Shown: positions 19,373-27,499 of the stretch, one piece after another
How positions within the stretch are numbered: position 1 is the stretch's first letter
Layout of the letters: the number at the start of each line of letters is the position of its first letter
From: an uncultured Monoglobus sp.
GTDB taxonomy: Bacteria; Bacillota; Clostridia; Monoglobales; Monoglobaceae
Length of the DNA stretch: 64,000 nt
Direction of reading: 5' to 3'
Assembly: GCA_947624775.1 (NCBI GenBank)
Contig: CANQLT010000002.1
Span: 1-64,000 of the forward strand
The notes under the pieces: model-generated
Told to the model about the DNA's origin: nothing
The model's input: only the letters and a program-made list of their open reading frames with translations
Database searches by the model: none
Program-made: the position numbers and the translations under genes

Positions 19373-20493
19373 TATTCGTCACCTCCGATCTCTTCCATTG
19401 CCTCGTCGTAAAGCCGCACGATCACAGGCTCGCCGCCTCTGGGCGACCAGATAGTGTCAAGGTTGGGCTCTATCACGCGCATTGCACATTCCTCGCTGGC
19501 AATATAGACCATGTCGTCCTTCTCGCCCACGACCATGCTGCGCAGCTTGAGCCTGTCGTTTAAGGCCATCATGCCGCCGGTAAAGCCGAGCAGTATCGAG
19601 AACGGGCCCGTGATAAGCAGGCTGCTGAACTTGTTGCGCAGGAACTTGAGTCTGCTTTTTTCAGGCTCCTCCATATGGTCTATGGTCGACCAGAAGGGTG
19701 CGGCAACAACGCTCGCCATTTCCTCAAGGCTCAGCTTTTGCTTGCGGAGCAGGTAGTCGGTTATGTAGGTGATGACCTCTGTATCGGTCAAAAGGTTGCA
19801 TTTGTAGCCGTACATCTCGATAAAGCGGCGGTTCGCGTCGTAGGACGAGATCTCGCCGTTGTGCACGATCGAGTAATCAAGCATCGCGAACGGGTGCGCT
19901 CCGCCCCACCAGCCGGGGGTGTTTGTCGGATAGCGGCCGTGCGCCGTCCAGCAATAGCCGTCGTATTCGTTTAATCTGTAGAATCTGCCCACATCCTCGG
20001 GAAATCCCACCGCTTTGAACACGCCCATGTTCTTTCCGCATGAGAAAACATAGCAGCCGTCAAGCTTGGTGTTGATCCTGTTGACGCAGCGCACAACGTA
20101 CTCCTTTTCGTCAAGCTGCGAGGCAGCAAGGCGCGTGCGCAGGGGATCGACAAAATACCTCCAGATCAGGGGCTCGTCCTTGATCTCGGGGATCCTTCTG
20201 ATGGGTATTTTCGAAAGGTTGATAACGTCAAAATGACGGTCGAGGTACCTTTCGCAAATTTCTTTCGCCTCGTTTGTTTCGTAGAAAACGTGGAAGGCAT
20301 ACTGATTCTTGTATTCGGGATAAATGCCGTAACCCGCGAATCCGCCGCCGAGACCGTTTGAGCGGTCGTGCATAACGGAAATCGAATCGATGATTTGCTT
20401 GCCGTTGATTCTCGTTCCGCTTTTCGAGAAAATACCGGATATAGCGCATCCCGCCGGAATCCTGTTGCCGTTTTCGCCTTCTCTGAGTAGCAT
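19372..20493 (-). CDS. Class II glutamine amidotransferase subunit of split glutamate synthase
   Basis: Hydrolyses glutamine and supplies ammonia to the FMN subunit. I place the start at 20493 because GGAAGGAG lies at the right distance; an upstream ATG at 20514 precedes that site. The likely nucleophile is Cys16 (in IPAGCAISGIF), so a 15-residue propeptide would have to be removed to free the N-terminal cysteine, as in GltB. The motifs GRYPTNTP and HNGEI (DYSIVHNGEISSY) belong to the Ntn amidotransferase fold. First gene of the operon. Confidence 0.9.
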   Translation of the reverse strand: MLLREGENGNRIPAGCAISGIFSKSGTRINGKQIIDSISVMHDRSNGLGGGFAGYGIYPEYKNQYAFHVFYETNEAKEICERYLDRHFDVINLSKIPIRRIPEIKDEPLIWRYFVDPLRTRLAASQLDEKEYVVRCVNRINTKLDGCYVFSCGKNMGVFKAVGFPEDVGRFYRLNEYDGYCWTAHGRYPTNTPGWWGGAHPFAMLDYSIVHNGEISSYDANRRFIEMYGYKCNLLTDTEVITYITDYLLRKQKLSLEEMASVVAAPFWSTIDHMEEPEKSRLKFLRNKFSSLLITGPFSILLGFTGGMMALNDRLKLRSMVVGEKDDMVYIASEECAMRVIEPNLDTIWSPRGGEPVIVRLYDEAMEEIGGDE

Positions 20494-20568
20494 AGCTCTT
20501 TCTCCTTCCAACATAGCGATCGGGGGATATTCGAACTAAAATAATCACCCGACGCCCGTATTCCGAGC

Positions 20569-20610
20569 AAAAAAACAGGCGTTCGCCGCTCATTGAGCAG
20601 ACGAACGCCT
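20569..20610 (-). terminator. Promoter-proximal terminator (attenuator candidate) of the glutamate synthase operon
   Basis: On the minus strand AGGCGTTCG (20602-20610) pairs with CGAACGCCT (20577-20585), the inside also pairs (CTGCTC/GAGCGG), and GTTTTTTT follows. It lies between the operon promoter and the first gene. No minus-strand gene lies upstream, so it cannot be an ordinary end-of-gene terminator, and on the plus strand there is no T-run. Confidence 0.8.
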
Positions 20611-20625
20611 TTGTTCGGTTTATAC

Positions 20626-20654
20626 AGTATACCACTATATAAGAAAAAAGTCAA
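20626..20654 (-). promoter_or_regulatory. Promoter of the split glutamate synthase operon
   Basis: Minus strand TTGACT (20649-20654), 17-bp spacer, TATACT (20626-20631). The predicted start near 20619 is only ~9 nt before the terminator hairpin. Confidence 0.8.
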
Positions 20655-20790
20655 CAAAAAAATTATACAAAACAGCCGCCGAAATACGCGACTTTTTTGT
20701 AAAACCGTCTCGGTGCTTGACACAACGGCAGAATTTATGTAAAATATATACCAAAGTCAAATAGCAAAATATACCGAAGTATTCCGATTC

Positions 20791-20990
20791 TGTAGGGGCG
20801 GATATCATCCGCCCGCCCTGCCTCGCCTTCCTTTAGGAGGGAGAGGTGGCGCCGAAGGCGACGGAGAGGGAGGCAATCGAACGCATGGATAGTACTCCCT
20901 CTCAGTCTTCTTCGCAGACAGCTCTCCCCCTTAAAAGGAGGAGAGCCAGACGGACTGCGCGAAATACAATAGAGAGATATTATCCGCCCG
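20791..20990. repeat. Intergenic palindromes and CTGTC-hairpin repeats
   Basis: The stretch before the cyclophilin gene holds GGGGCGGATATCATCCGCCC (20794-20813), a hairpin unit CTCCC...GGAGGGAGAGGTGGCGCCGAAGGCGACGGAGAGGGAG (20819-20873 region), an inverted unit with GTCTTCTTCGCAGAC (20894-20948), and another ATATTATCCGCCCG fragment. All belong to repeat families seen elsewhere in the window. No coding sequence is supported here. Confidence 0.7.
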
Positions 20991-21062
20991 CTCGGTAACT
21001 CATAACAGACTTTTTGAAAATCAGGAAAATATTATAAATTTATCAATACAGGAGGAAACCAA

Positions 21063-21728
21063 ATGAAACATTCAAAATTTTTAAAACTGCTCTGTCTGAT
21101 TGCCGCGCTCGCTCTGGCATTGTCGGCGCTGACCGCCTGCGGCTCGCAGAGCTCGTCAAAATCAGACAACTCGTCAAAATCAGAAAGCGCGCCAAAGACC
21201 GAGGGCAAAGCCTTTGAGTTTGACGGCAAGGTCCCCGATGACGGCCCGACCGTTAAGTTCACCATGAGCGACGGCGGGACCTTTACCATAGTATGCGCGC
21301 CCGAGTACGCGCCCGAGACGGTCGAGAACTTTTTGAGCCTGGTAAAAAGCGGCTTTTACGACGGCCTGACCTTCCACCGCGTGATCGACGCGTTTGTGGC
21401 ACAGGGCGGCGACCCCGCCGGCAACGGCACGGGAAACAGCGAAAAAACAATCAAAGGCGAATTCTACTCAAACGGCTTTGAGCAAAACACGCTTCCGCAC
21501 CTACGCGGAAGCGTGGCGATGGCGCGCTCGCAGTCACCCGACTCGGCGTCCTGTCAGTTTTATATCTGCTATGACGATCTGCCGAACCTCGACGGCAACT
21601 ACGCAGTGTTCGGACAGGTGACCGAGGGCATGGAAGTCGTGGACGGATTTCTCGATGTTCCCAGAGACTCTCAGGGAATGCCCCAAACCCCGATAGTGAT
21701 AGAAAAAGCCGAGGTCATTTCGGAATAA
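21063..21728 (+). CDS. Cyclophilin-type peptidyl-prolyl isomerase lipoprotein
   Basis: A 221-residue lipoprotein: signal peptide with lipobox LTAC (Cys at about residue 22), a Ser/Lys spacer, then a cyclophilin domain (about 55-221). Active-site stretches FHRVIDAFVAQGGDPAGNGTG, GSVAMARS and the NYAVFGQVTEGMEVVD tail are intact. It would catalyse proline isomerisation of exported proteins at the outer face of the membrane. ATG follows AGGAGG. Monocistronic, with its own terminator. Confidence 0.95.
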   Translation: MKHSKFLKLLCLIAALALALSALTACGSQSSSKSDNSSKSESAPKTEGKAFEFDGKVPDDGPTVKFTMSDGGTFTIVCAPEYAPETVENFLSLVKSGFYDGLTFHRVIDAFVAQGGDPAGNGTGNSEKTIKGEFYSNGFEQNTLPHLRGSVAMARSQSPDSASCQFYICYDDLPNLDGNYAVFGQVTEGMEVVDGFLDVPRDSQGMPQTPIVIEKAEVISE

Positions 21729-21741
21729 TAATTTGAACGCG

Positions 21742-21771
21742 AAAAATCCGAGCCTTTCGGCTCGGATTTTT
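21742..21771. terminator. Bidirectional terminator between cyclophilin and histidine kinase genes
   Basis: A 13-bp perfect stem (21742-21754 with 21759-21771), loop TTTC, with A/T runs on both sides. It separates two convergent genes and should work in both directions. Confidence 0.9.
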
Positions 21772-21917
21772 CTAAGGGTTTTATTAATAAAACTCACCAA
21801 GTCGGCCGCCGCACCCGCCCGCGTCCGCTGATTATATTATAACACAAAAAAAGCGCAAAAAATCTCTACACGGTAAAACTGGTCTGTTTTTCGGAAAAAA
21901 TAGACCGATCGCTCAGA

Positions 21918-23210
21918 TCAATCGAAAATTTTATCAACAAAAATCATAATTTCGGATACAAAAACTCCGTTTTCATATTTTTGGACCGACTCTCCGTTGT
22001 ATTTGTTCACGATGCGCTTTATATTTCTAAGGCCGATACCGTGAAAGTCCGCGTCCGCCTTTGACGTTTTCAAAAAGCCGCGGCCGATTTTGACCGGATC
22101 CGACGTATTTTCAACGACGCAGAGCAGATAGTTGTTTCTGTATTTCAGCGTCAGATTTATCCGCTTTTCCTCCGCTGTTGCTCTTTCGCAGCCCTCAACG
22201 GCGTTGTCCAACAGATTGCCCAGAAGTATCACCGCGTCAACATTGCTTATTTTCAAATTTTCGGGAATGATTATTTTCTCGCGAAAATCTATACCAAGCC
22301 GCCGCGCGGCGCTCTTTTTTCCACTGACTAAAATATCTATCGCTGTGTTTCCGGTGTCGATCAGCCCGTCGGCGCCATCGAAGTCAAGATCCAGCTCGTC
22401 TATGTACCGATCCGCCGCTTCCGCCTCACCGCGCCGTATCAGCGATTGAATGACCCTCATATGGTTTATTATATCATGTCTGACCGACATGATATGCTCC
22501 TCTTTTTTGTCGATCTCCGCGGATTGACGCTTCTGTCCGCCCACCTGCTCGCTCAGCGTGTCGCGCTCCAAGAGCAGCGCCGTCAGCTTATCGAAAAGGT
22601 AAAACACAAGCAAGGTCGAATACATCGCAGAGACCGTCAGTATAACAAGAGAATATGAAAACTCCGCGTTGAGGCTGTAGAGATAGCGGGTGTAATGCAG
22701 AATAAAAATAATATTTACAACGGGAATAGAGAGTAGCAATATCCAATAACTCGTGCTGACTTTCGCGCGGTTTCTGTTAAAAAACAGCCCCGTGGCTTTA
22801 ACCATAATAGTCATCAGGATCATAACGATAACCAGACCCATGATATTGTACATGCTTTTGTCTCTTACCATTTCATCAATGGGTATCCCGAACGCCAGCC
22901 CCGCCAAAAGAAAAACAAAATTGGATACCGCCATAAAGAGCATATAAAGCAGCGACATCAATAATTTTTTCAGCACGCCGTCTTTATACACCGCGGTACA
23001 CATAAACGTTAAAAGCAGCATGATGACAAAAGACAAAACAAACGATTCGATATAAGTATTATATATCCATGAAAGGACGCAGTACGCCGCGCCGACCGCC
23101 GCGCGCGCCAAAGCGCCGCCCCTGCGCGAATCAAGCACCGCGTCAAAAAACATATATGTAACTATTATCTCAAACACCAATGTGATCAAGTCAATCGCCG
23201 TATATATCAT
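21918..23210 (-). CDS. GHKL-type sensor histidine kinase (AgrC-like)
   Basis: At 430 residues it has an N-terminal half of about six membrane helices (residues 1-215), a coiled coil, an H-box VRHDIINHM (near 247) and a GHKL ATPase domain with NLLDNAVEGC (near 338) and GIGLRNIKRIV. This is the AgrC/ComD class, which usually senses secreted peptides. Its start overlaps the response regulator gene by 20 bp. I see no agrD/agrB-like genes in the window, so the ligand is unknown. Confidence 0.92.
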   Translation of the reverse strand: MIYTAIDLITLVFEIIVTYMFFDAVLDSRRGGALARAAVGAAYCVLSWIYNTYIESFVLSFVIMLLLTFMCTAVYKDGVLKKLLMSLLYMLFMAVSNFVFLLAGLAFGIPIDEMVRDKSMYNIMGLVIVMILMTIMVKATGLFFNRNRAKVSTSYWILLLSIPVVNIIFILHYTRYLYSLNAEFSYSLVILTVSAMYSTLLVFYLFDKLTALLLERDTLSEQVGGQKRQSAEIDKKEEHIMSVRHDIINHMRVIQSLIRRGEAEAADRYIDELDLDFDGADGLIDTGNTAIDILVSGKKSAARRLGIDFREKIIIPENLKISNVDAVILLGNLLDNAVEGCERATAEEKRINLTLKYRNNYLLCVVENTSDPVKIGRGFLKTSKADADFHGIGLRNIKRIVNKYNGESVQKYENGVFVSEIMIFVDKIFD

Positions 23211-23919
23211 AATTATCTCCGCTCACATACTCAAGAAAATCCTTTTTGAACTGCTGCCGCCTTGACTTGCTGACGGGTATATGCTCCCCGCCGCTCAGTA
23301 TTACCTCTTTCATGTTAAAGGTCTCCACCTTGTCGAGGTTAACAAAGTATGACTTATGGGGAGACGAAAAGCCGCAGGGCCCAAGCCGCTCCGAAATGCC
23401 CTTCAGCGTGCCGTATATTTCAAAATTCCCATCTTCGGTGTGTATCAGCACCTTTTTCGCGCTGCTTGTGATATAGTTCACGCTTCCGCGCGGGATCTTT
23501 TTATATTCGCCCCGACTTTTAAAGATAAGCTCTTTTTTCATGTCGGCCGACTTTCGGATAACTTCTTCAAAATCATCGCGCAAGACCTCATATTCGACAG
23601 GCTTGACCCAAAAATTCTCGGGCGCGGGCTTAAAGCAGTCGTAAACATATTTCGTGTGAGACGTCATGAAAAAAATAGCGGCATTCTTGTCCGCCACACG
23701 TACCTTTAAAGCAGTCTCGATACCCGACAACTCTTTAAGCTCAATATCAAGTATCAGAATATCAAAAAGTCTTTTCCCGCGGGAATAATGCTCAACAAGC
23801 TGCTCACCCGAATAGAATACCTCCCATTCGATATCCTTGTGAGACTTCTTGAATCTGATCAGATGTTCTTCTATCCTGTTCACCCAAGCATTCTCGTCGT
23901 CACAAATCGCAACACGCAC
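23191..23919 (-). CDS. LytTR-family response regulator (AgrA-like)
   Basis: Receiver domain (residues ~1-120; acidic pocket CDDE at the N-terminus, phosphoacceptor Asp in ILILDIEL near 55, MTSHTKYVY around the conserved Thr/Ser) followed by a LytTR DNA-binding domain (~130-243). I prefer the GTG at 23919, giving the typical MRVAICDDE start with AAAGGG 8 nt upstream; a GTG at 23928 is the alternative. It is first in the two-gene operon. Its targets are not obvious here. Confidence 0.92.
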   Translation of the reverse strand: MRVAICDDENAWVNRIEEHLIRFKKSHKDIEWEVFYSGEQLVEHYSRGKRLFDILILDIELKELSGIETALKVRVADKNAAIFFMTSHTKYVYDCFKPAPENFWVKPVEYEVLRDDFEEVIRKSADMKKELIFKSRGEYKKIPRGSVNYITSSAKKVLIHTEDGNFEIYGTLKGISERLGPCGFSSPHKSYFVNLDKVETFNMKEVILSGGEHIPVSKSRRQQFKKDFLEYVSGDNYDIYGD

Positions 23920-23965
23920 ATGCCTCACCCTTTGATAAGCGCTTTTCTAAAAGCTATGATATTAA

Positions 23966-23994
23966 ATTATAACAGCGTCCTCGAAAAGTGTCAA
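23966..23994 (-). promoter_or_regulatory. Promoter of the LytTR/GHKL operon
   Basis: Minus strand TTGACA (23989-23994), 17-bp spacer, TATAAT (23966-23971): a full consensus match, 45 bp upstream of the regulator start. Confidence 0.85.
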
Positions 23995-24080
23995 TAATTT
24001 AATTCAAAAAACGCAAGTTAAAATACAACTCTAAAATTTATATACCCATATTCAACATATTCGATGTCTTTATAAAAAAT

Positions 24081-24118
24081 AAAAATGCACTTCGCATATC
24101 GTTACAAAGTGCATTTTT
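24081..24118 (-). terminator. Terminator of the large stalk-domain gene
   Basis: A 12-bp stem (24081-24092 with 24107-24118), 14-nt loop, with T-rich sequence following on the minus strand. It lies 60 bp after the stop codon at 24180. Confidence 0.8.
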
Positions 24119-24179
24119 TATATTCTGTCATTATTTTAATGACATTGACATATAATCACGAGACAATCATTATATGTTT

Positions 24180-25778
24180 TTAATTTGCTTCTCCTATGAC
24201 ATTATTATTTTCATCAAGAGCAACCCCTGTTGTATATTCCTCATCAAAGGCATCGCTTACGCTCGCCATTAATTCATAACAAGGCACATTTTTTGTCCAT
24301 GCCCATTCGCTGCCATTAGGGTGATACGAAATTCTAAAGTTTGTATAACCGCTATCGCTTTTTACACCATCACCGGCGATAACATCAATATAATCGGAAT
24401 ATATATTCACAACTCCGTATTCAAGCTGCCCAAACGCGGTCGATACCAAATCAAGCGCCTTTTGCGGCTTTAAACCGTTTGATGTCTTATAATCCGCTGC
24501 ATGTACTAAATACTCGTCACTTATCGCCACAATATCTTCGTATGTATGCTGACCTTGCGTGTATTCTTCTACGGTGCTTTTGCCAACTATTTTGCCGCAG
24601 CAAAAATATTCCATACCGATTTGAGTTTGGTTTCCACCGGGTATTACAACATCCTTAATATTGGATGATGTACCGGTATTTGCACCTTCAATTAACGCAA
24701 CTTCACCGTTGTCGGCGTAAACATACAAGATCTCTCCCATATAACCCGAGCCGCCGTTTGCCGCCATGCTGTTTGAATACAATTTAAACTGATACGCGGA
24801 ACGTCCGTTGTAGACAATAAGTTCACCGCTTCCGGATAAAAAGATATCCGAGTCATTTACATAGGCATCGCCTTTCGCTTTTGCTTCCTCATACGTAAGC
24901 AAAGCGTTAACGGTACTATCAGCCGAACCACTATTCTGCTTTACAAACTCCCAAACGTTGTCATAAGGATTGCCTGTATTTATATCGTACATTGCATAGC
25001 TGATATTTCCGTTTGCCATAGGCGTAATAACATATTTTAAAGCAATTTTAGCCGTAACTCCGGAAGCTTTATCCGCTTCGACGACCTCACCGGTCGCAAC
25101 ATAGGAGCCGTCAGACTGAAGCGTTGCGGGTCCTGACGTGTAAGCATTGTTCGCGTCATGCCGTCTTGAATATGCAAAATTAATATTTCCGCTGCCGGCA
25201 TCTGTTATAGAAAGAGACGCCATTCCCTCGTTATCAACATACGCAATATAATCACCGATCAAAGATGCGTTGCTCACATTTGCCGAAGAATCGGAACCGT
25301 CCGCTCCGCCGTTGATATACACGGTTCTGGTGTTTGCATCCCAGTAAATACTCTGTCCGGTCATCTCGCAAAACGCTCTGATGGGCATGTAAAACACATC
25401 ATAATATTGCAAAGTTGCCGGAACCTCAAGCTGAACTGTTCTTGCAATTCCTCCTTCGCTGTTAAGCGCTATCGCCTCGTTATTTTCCGCCGTAAATTGA
25501 TAACCCACATTGCTTGTTGGTGACATAAAAACCACCGTCTTTGTTGCGTCGTCATAGGAATAATTTGTAAATCCCATAGCTTCAAATACCGGCACAAGTC
25601 TTACCAATGTTCTGTCATTAACGATAATAGGCTTATATTGACCGTTGTCAACAACCGTTCCGTTTACATAAACCGTCAGATCCTCCGAGTACGACCACTG
25701 GTCAAAAGCTGAAACATTGGCAAAACATGTCAATATCAAAGCAACCGACAATAATCCCGTAATAATTTTTTTCTTCAT
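24180..25778 (-). CDS. Secreted stalk-domain (copper-amine-oxidase-N-like) protein, unknown function
   Basis: A 532-residue protein with signal peptide (MKKKIITGLLSVALILTCFA, cleavage near VSA-FD), then a stalk-type domain (~25-155: VYVNGTVVDNGQYKPIIVNDRTLVRLVPVFEAMGF read as two adjoining motifs, and FYMPIRAFCEMTGQSIYWD). Residues ~170-280 form a beta-rich segment (GDYIAYVDNEGMASL) and the C-terminal ~230 residues are not recognised. The gene is clearly more AT-rich than its neighbours and pairs with a divergent XRE regulator across an operator-like promoter, which suggests acquired DNA with its own control. ATG follows AGGAGG. Confidence 0.85.
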   Translation of the reverse strand: MKKKIITGLLSVALILTCFANVSAFDQWSYSEDLTVYVNGTVVDNGQYKPIIVNDRTLVRLVPVFEAMGFTNYSYDDATKTVVFMSPTSNVGYQFTAENNEAIALNSEGGIARTVQLEVPATLQYYDVFYMPIRAFCEMTGQSIYWDANTRTVYINGGADGSDSSANVSNASLIGDYIAYVDNEGMASLSITDAGSGNINFAYSRRHDANNAYTSGPATLQSDGSYVATGEVVEADKASGVTAKIALKYVITPMANGNISYAMYDINTGNPYDNVWEFVKQNSGSADSTVNALLTYEEAKAKGDAYVNDSDIFLSGSGELIVYNGRSAYQFKLYSNSMAANGGSGYMGEILYVYADNGEVALIEGANTGTSSNIKDVVIPGGNQTQIGMEYFCCGKIVGKSTVEEYTQGQHTYEDIVAISDEYLVHAADYKTSNGLKPQKALDLVSTAFGQLEYGVVNIYSDYIDVIAGDGVKSDSGYTNFRISYHPNGSEWAWTKNVPCYELMASVSDAFDEEYTTGVALDENNNVIGEAN

Positions 25779-25840
25779 TTCTTTACCTCCTGATAAATTA
25801 TTTATATTTTTTAATATTTTTTATTATTACAAATAATAAA

Positions 25841-25903
25841 TACGTTAATGTAGCGTAATTATAACACAAATATATGATATTGTCAATACGTTACATTAAC
25901 TTA
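25841..25903 (-). promoter_or_regulatory. Consensus promoter bracketed by two inverted 14-bp operator-like sites
   Basis: Minus strand TTGACA (25881-25886), 17-bp spacer, TATAAT (25858-25863) drives the stalk-domain gene. A 14-bp sequence (25844-25857) touches the -10 box, and its inverted copy with one mismatch (25887-25900) touches the -35 box. Each lies inside a 17-bp imperfect palindrome (25841-25857 and 25887-25903). The centre-to-centre distance is 43 bp, about four helical turns. The right site also sits just upstream of the XRE gene's ribosome binding site. Confidence 0.75.
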
Positions 25904-25919
25904 TTTCGGAGTGATTTTC

Positions 25920-26177
25920 ATGAAACAAATTAAATTTTACAATAATAAAAATATAATATCGGGTCGTTTAAAATCGGCACGCGAACACAAAAAAATATCG
26001 CAAACCTCTTTGGCGGCACAATTACAAACTCTTAATGTAAACATTGATCAGCAAATGATAAGCAAAATCGAAAAGAATCAACGTCAGGTCACGGATTATG
26101 AAGTAGCAGCAATATGTAAATGCCTTAACATAACTTTTGAATGGCTGATAGGCGATTACAATGATTTATTTAAATAG
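25920..26177 (+). CDS. XRE-family helix-turn-helix regulator
   Basis: An 85-residue one-domain protein; residues ~15-75 form the Cro/C1-type HTH (SGRLKSAREHKKISQTSLAAQL and QQMISKIEKNQRQVTDYEV around the recognition helix, read as adjacent segments). The ATG at 25920 is chosen because GGAG lies 8 nt upstream; an upstream GTG overlaps that site. It is divergent from the stalk-domain gene and is the obvious candidate to bind the paired palindromes between them. AT-rich like its partner. Confidence 0.88.
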   Translation: MKQIKFYNNKNIISGRLKSAREHKKISQTSLAAQLQTLNVNIDQQMISKIEKNQRQVTDYEVAAICKCLNITFEWLIGDYNDLFK

Positions 26178-26196
26178 CGAATTATTTTAAAAGTTC

Positions 26197-26230
26197 AAAA
26201 CGCCTCCGAATTATGATTCGGAAGGCGTTT
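26197..26230. terminator. Bidirectional terminator between XRE gene and capsid operon
   Basis: Stem AAAACGCCT(C)CGAAT with ATTCGG(A)AGGCGTTT and a 4-nt loop, followed by GCTTTTTT on the plus strand and by a less regular T-rich run on the minus strand. Confidence 0.75.
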
Positions 26231-26245
26231 GCTTTTTTGAGCGCT

Positions 26246-27499
26246 TTACATGCCGAGCATGTTCTGAAGGATCAATTGGTTTATGCGCTCCTGCGTCAGG
26301 CGGTTGTTGAGGCGGTCGCCCTCCAGCTGCGCGCGGAGCATGTCGTTATAATATTCCATGTAGATCCCCTGCATAATATTCTCGTTCGCGGCGTTTTCAA
26401 GTCCCAGCATGTTGGACTGCGATTTCTGACCGTTCAGCACGTCGGTCCAGTTATAGTCCTGACTGTTCTGCATATCGGTCCATTTGTACTTCTGATTATT
26501 CAAAAGCTCATTCCAGTTGTAGTCCTGGGAGTTCATCGCCTCCGCCCAGCGGCGCTCGAAAGCGTCTTGGTCCCTCTCGGCGTTGCTCGACAGTGAGGAG
26601 TTCGCGTTGCTTATCGTCTTGTTGTTCACGGCATACGCGTTGCTCCAGACAGTGTCATAAAGTCCGATCATGTTATCAAGCAATTCCGCGTCGCGGCTCA
26701 GACTGTCCGAATAACGCTCATACGCCTGCTGCGCAAGCTCGGGTATCATTCCCGAAAGCTGGCTCATATAATACTGCTGCGCCAATCCCGCCGCGGTCAC
26801 CGCCGCCGAGTTTGAATATCCTCCGGTCATAGCGGAATACGCCGCCATCGTATCCTCGGCCGCGCGTCCGGCATTTAACATATATTGGTCGCGATAAGCC
26901 CCGTACACCGGGTCGGTCGCGGGATCATATGAAAATTCCTTTCGGTTCATGATCGAATTACTGAGACTTTCGATCTGCGGCAGGTACATATCATTGTACT
27001 GCTCGAGCAACTCGTTCGGCGAAACGGCTCCAATCGAGTTAACGTAATCGTCAACCGCCGAGCGCACATCGTTTTGGAACGCCCAGGCCTTGCCGTCGTC
27101 GTCTATATAAAGCGTGTCAAGCGGTATCCCGCCGATCGTTACAACTCCATTCGAGTAACCCAGCGCGTCGGCGGACAAGCCATATCTGCCCGCGTAGCCG
27201 CTGTAGGCGTCCGAGACCCTGACGACCGGATTGCTCGTGTTTGAGTAAAATTGGGCCACGCTGCGCTGTATATCCGCGGGCATTGAGAAAGAAATTCCCG
27301 CCTGCTCGTTTATATACTGCGGCCTCATCAGCTCTCTGCCGCCCAATGTGACCGTTTTGTTCGCCTCGTTGTAGCCTATCAGGCTGTTGTCGATCCCCAT
27401 GTTGCGCAGGGTGGCGCGAACTCCGACCATGCCGTCGGGACGCCGCGGGACCTCGACCTTGACCTGATTGGTTTTAGTTCTACCTGATGTCTTCGACAT
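26246..27499 (-). CDS. Putative virion internal/tail protein with repeats, last gene of capsid cluster
   Basis: At 417 residues this protein is not assignable to a named family. Residues ~20-145 hold two related segments (VRATLRNMGIDNSLIGYNE...VTLGG and YAGRYGLSADALGYSNGVVTIGG) resembling repeat domains on phage tail and surface proteins. The rest is helical and rich in Asn/Gln/Ala/Tyr. Residues ~318-358 repeat NSQDYNW / NNQKYKW / NSQDYNW at a ~10-residue period. No signal peptide. It overlaps the preceding gene by 20 bp and starts after GGAGG. A podovirus-like ejection or neck protein is plausible from position only. Confidence 0.65.
   Translation of the reverse strand: MSKTSGRTKTNQVKVEVPRRPDGMVGVRATLRNMGIDNSLIGYNEANKTVTLGGRELMRPQYINEQAGISFSMPADIQRSVAQFYSNTSNPVVRVSDAYSGYAGRYGLSADALGYSNGVVTIGGIPLDTLYIDDDGKAWAFQNDVRSAVDDYVNSIGAVSPNELLEQYNDMYLPQIESLSNSIMNRKEFSYDPATDPVYGAYRDQYMLNAGRAAEDTMAAYSAMTGGYSNSAAVTAAGLAQQYYMSQLSGMIPELAQQAYERYSDSLSRDAELLDNMIGLYDTVWSNAYAVNNKTISNANSSLSSNAERDQDAFERRWAEAMNSQDYNWNELLNNQKYKWTDMQNSQDYNWTDVLNGQKSQSNMLGLENAANENIMQGIYMEYYNDMLRAQLEGDRLNNRLTQERINQLILQNMLGM

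Noticed and set aside
21800-24080. agrD/agrB-like peptide-signal genes near the GHKL kinase
   Set aside because: I looked for a short peptide gene and an AgrB-like membrane protease around the pair and found none.
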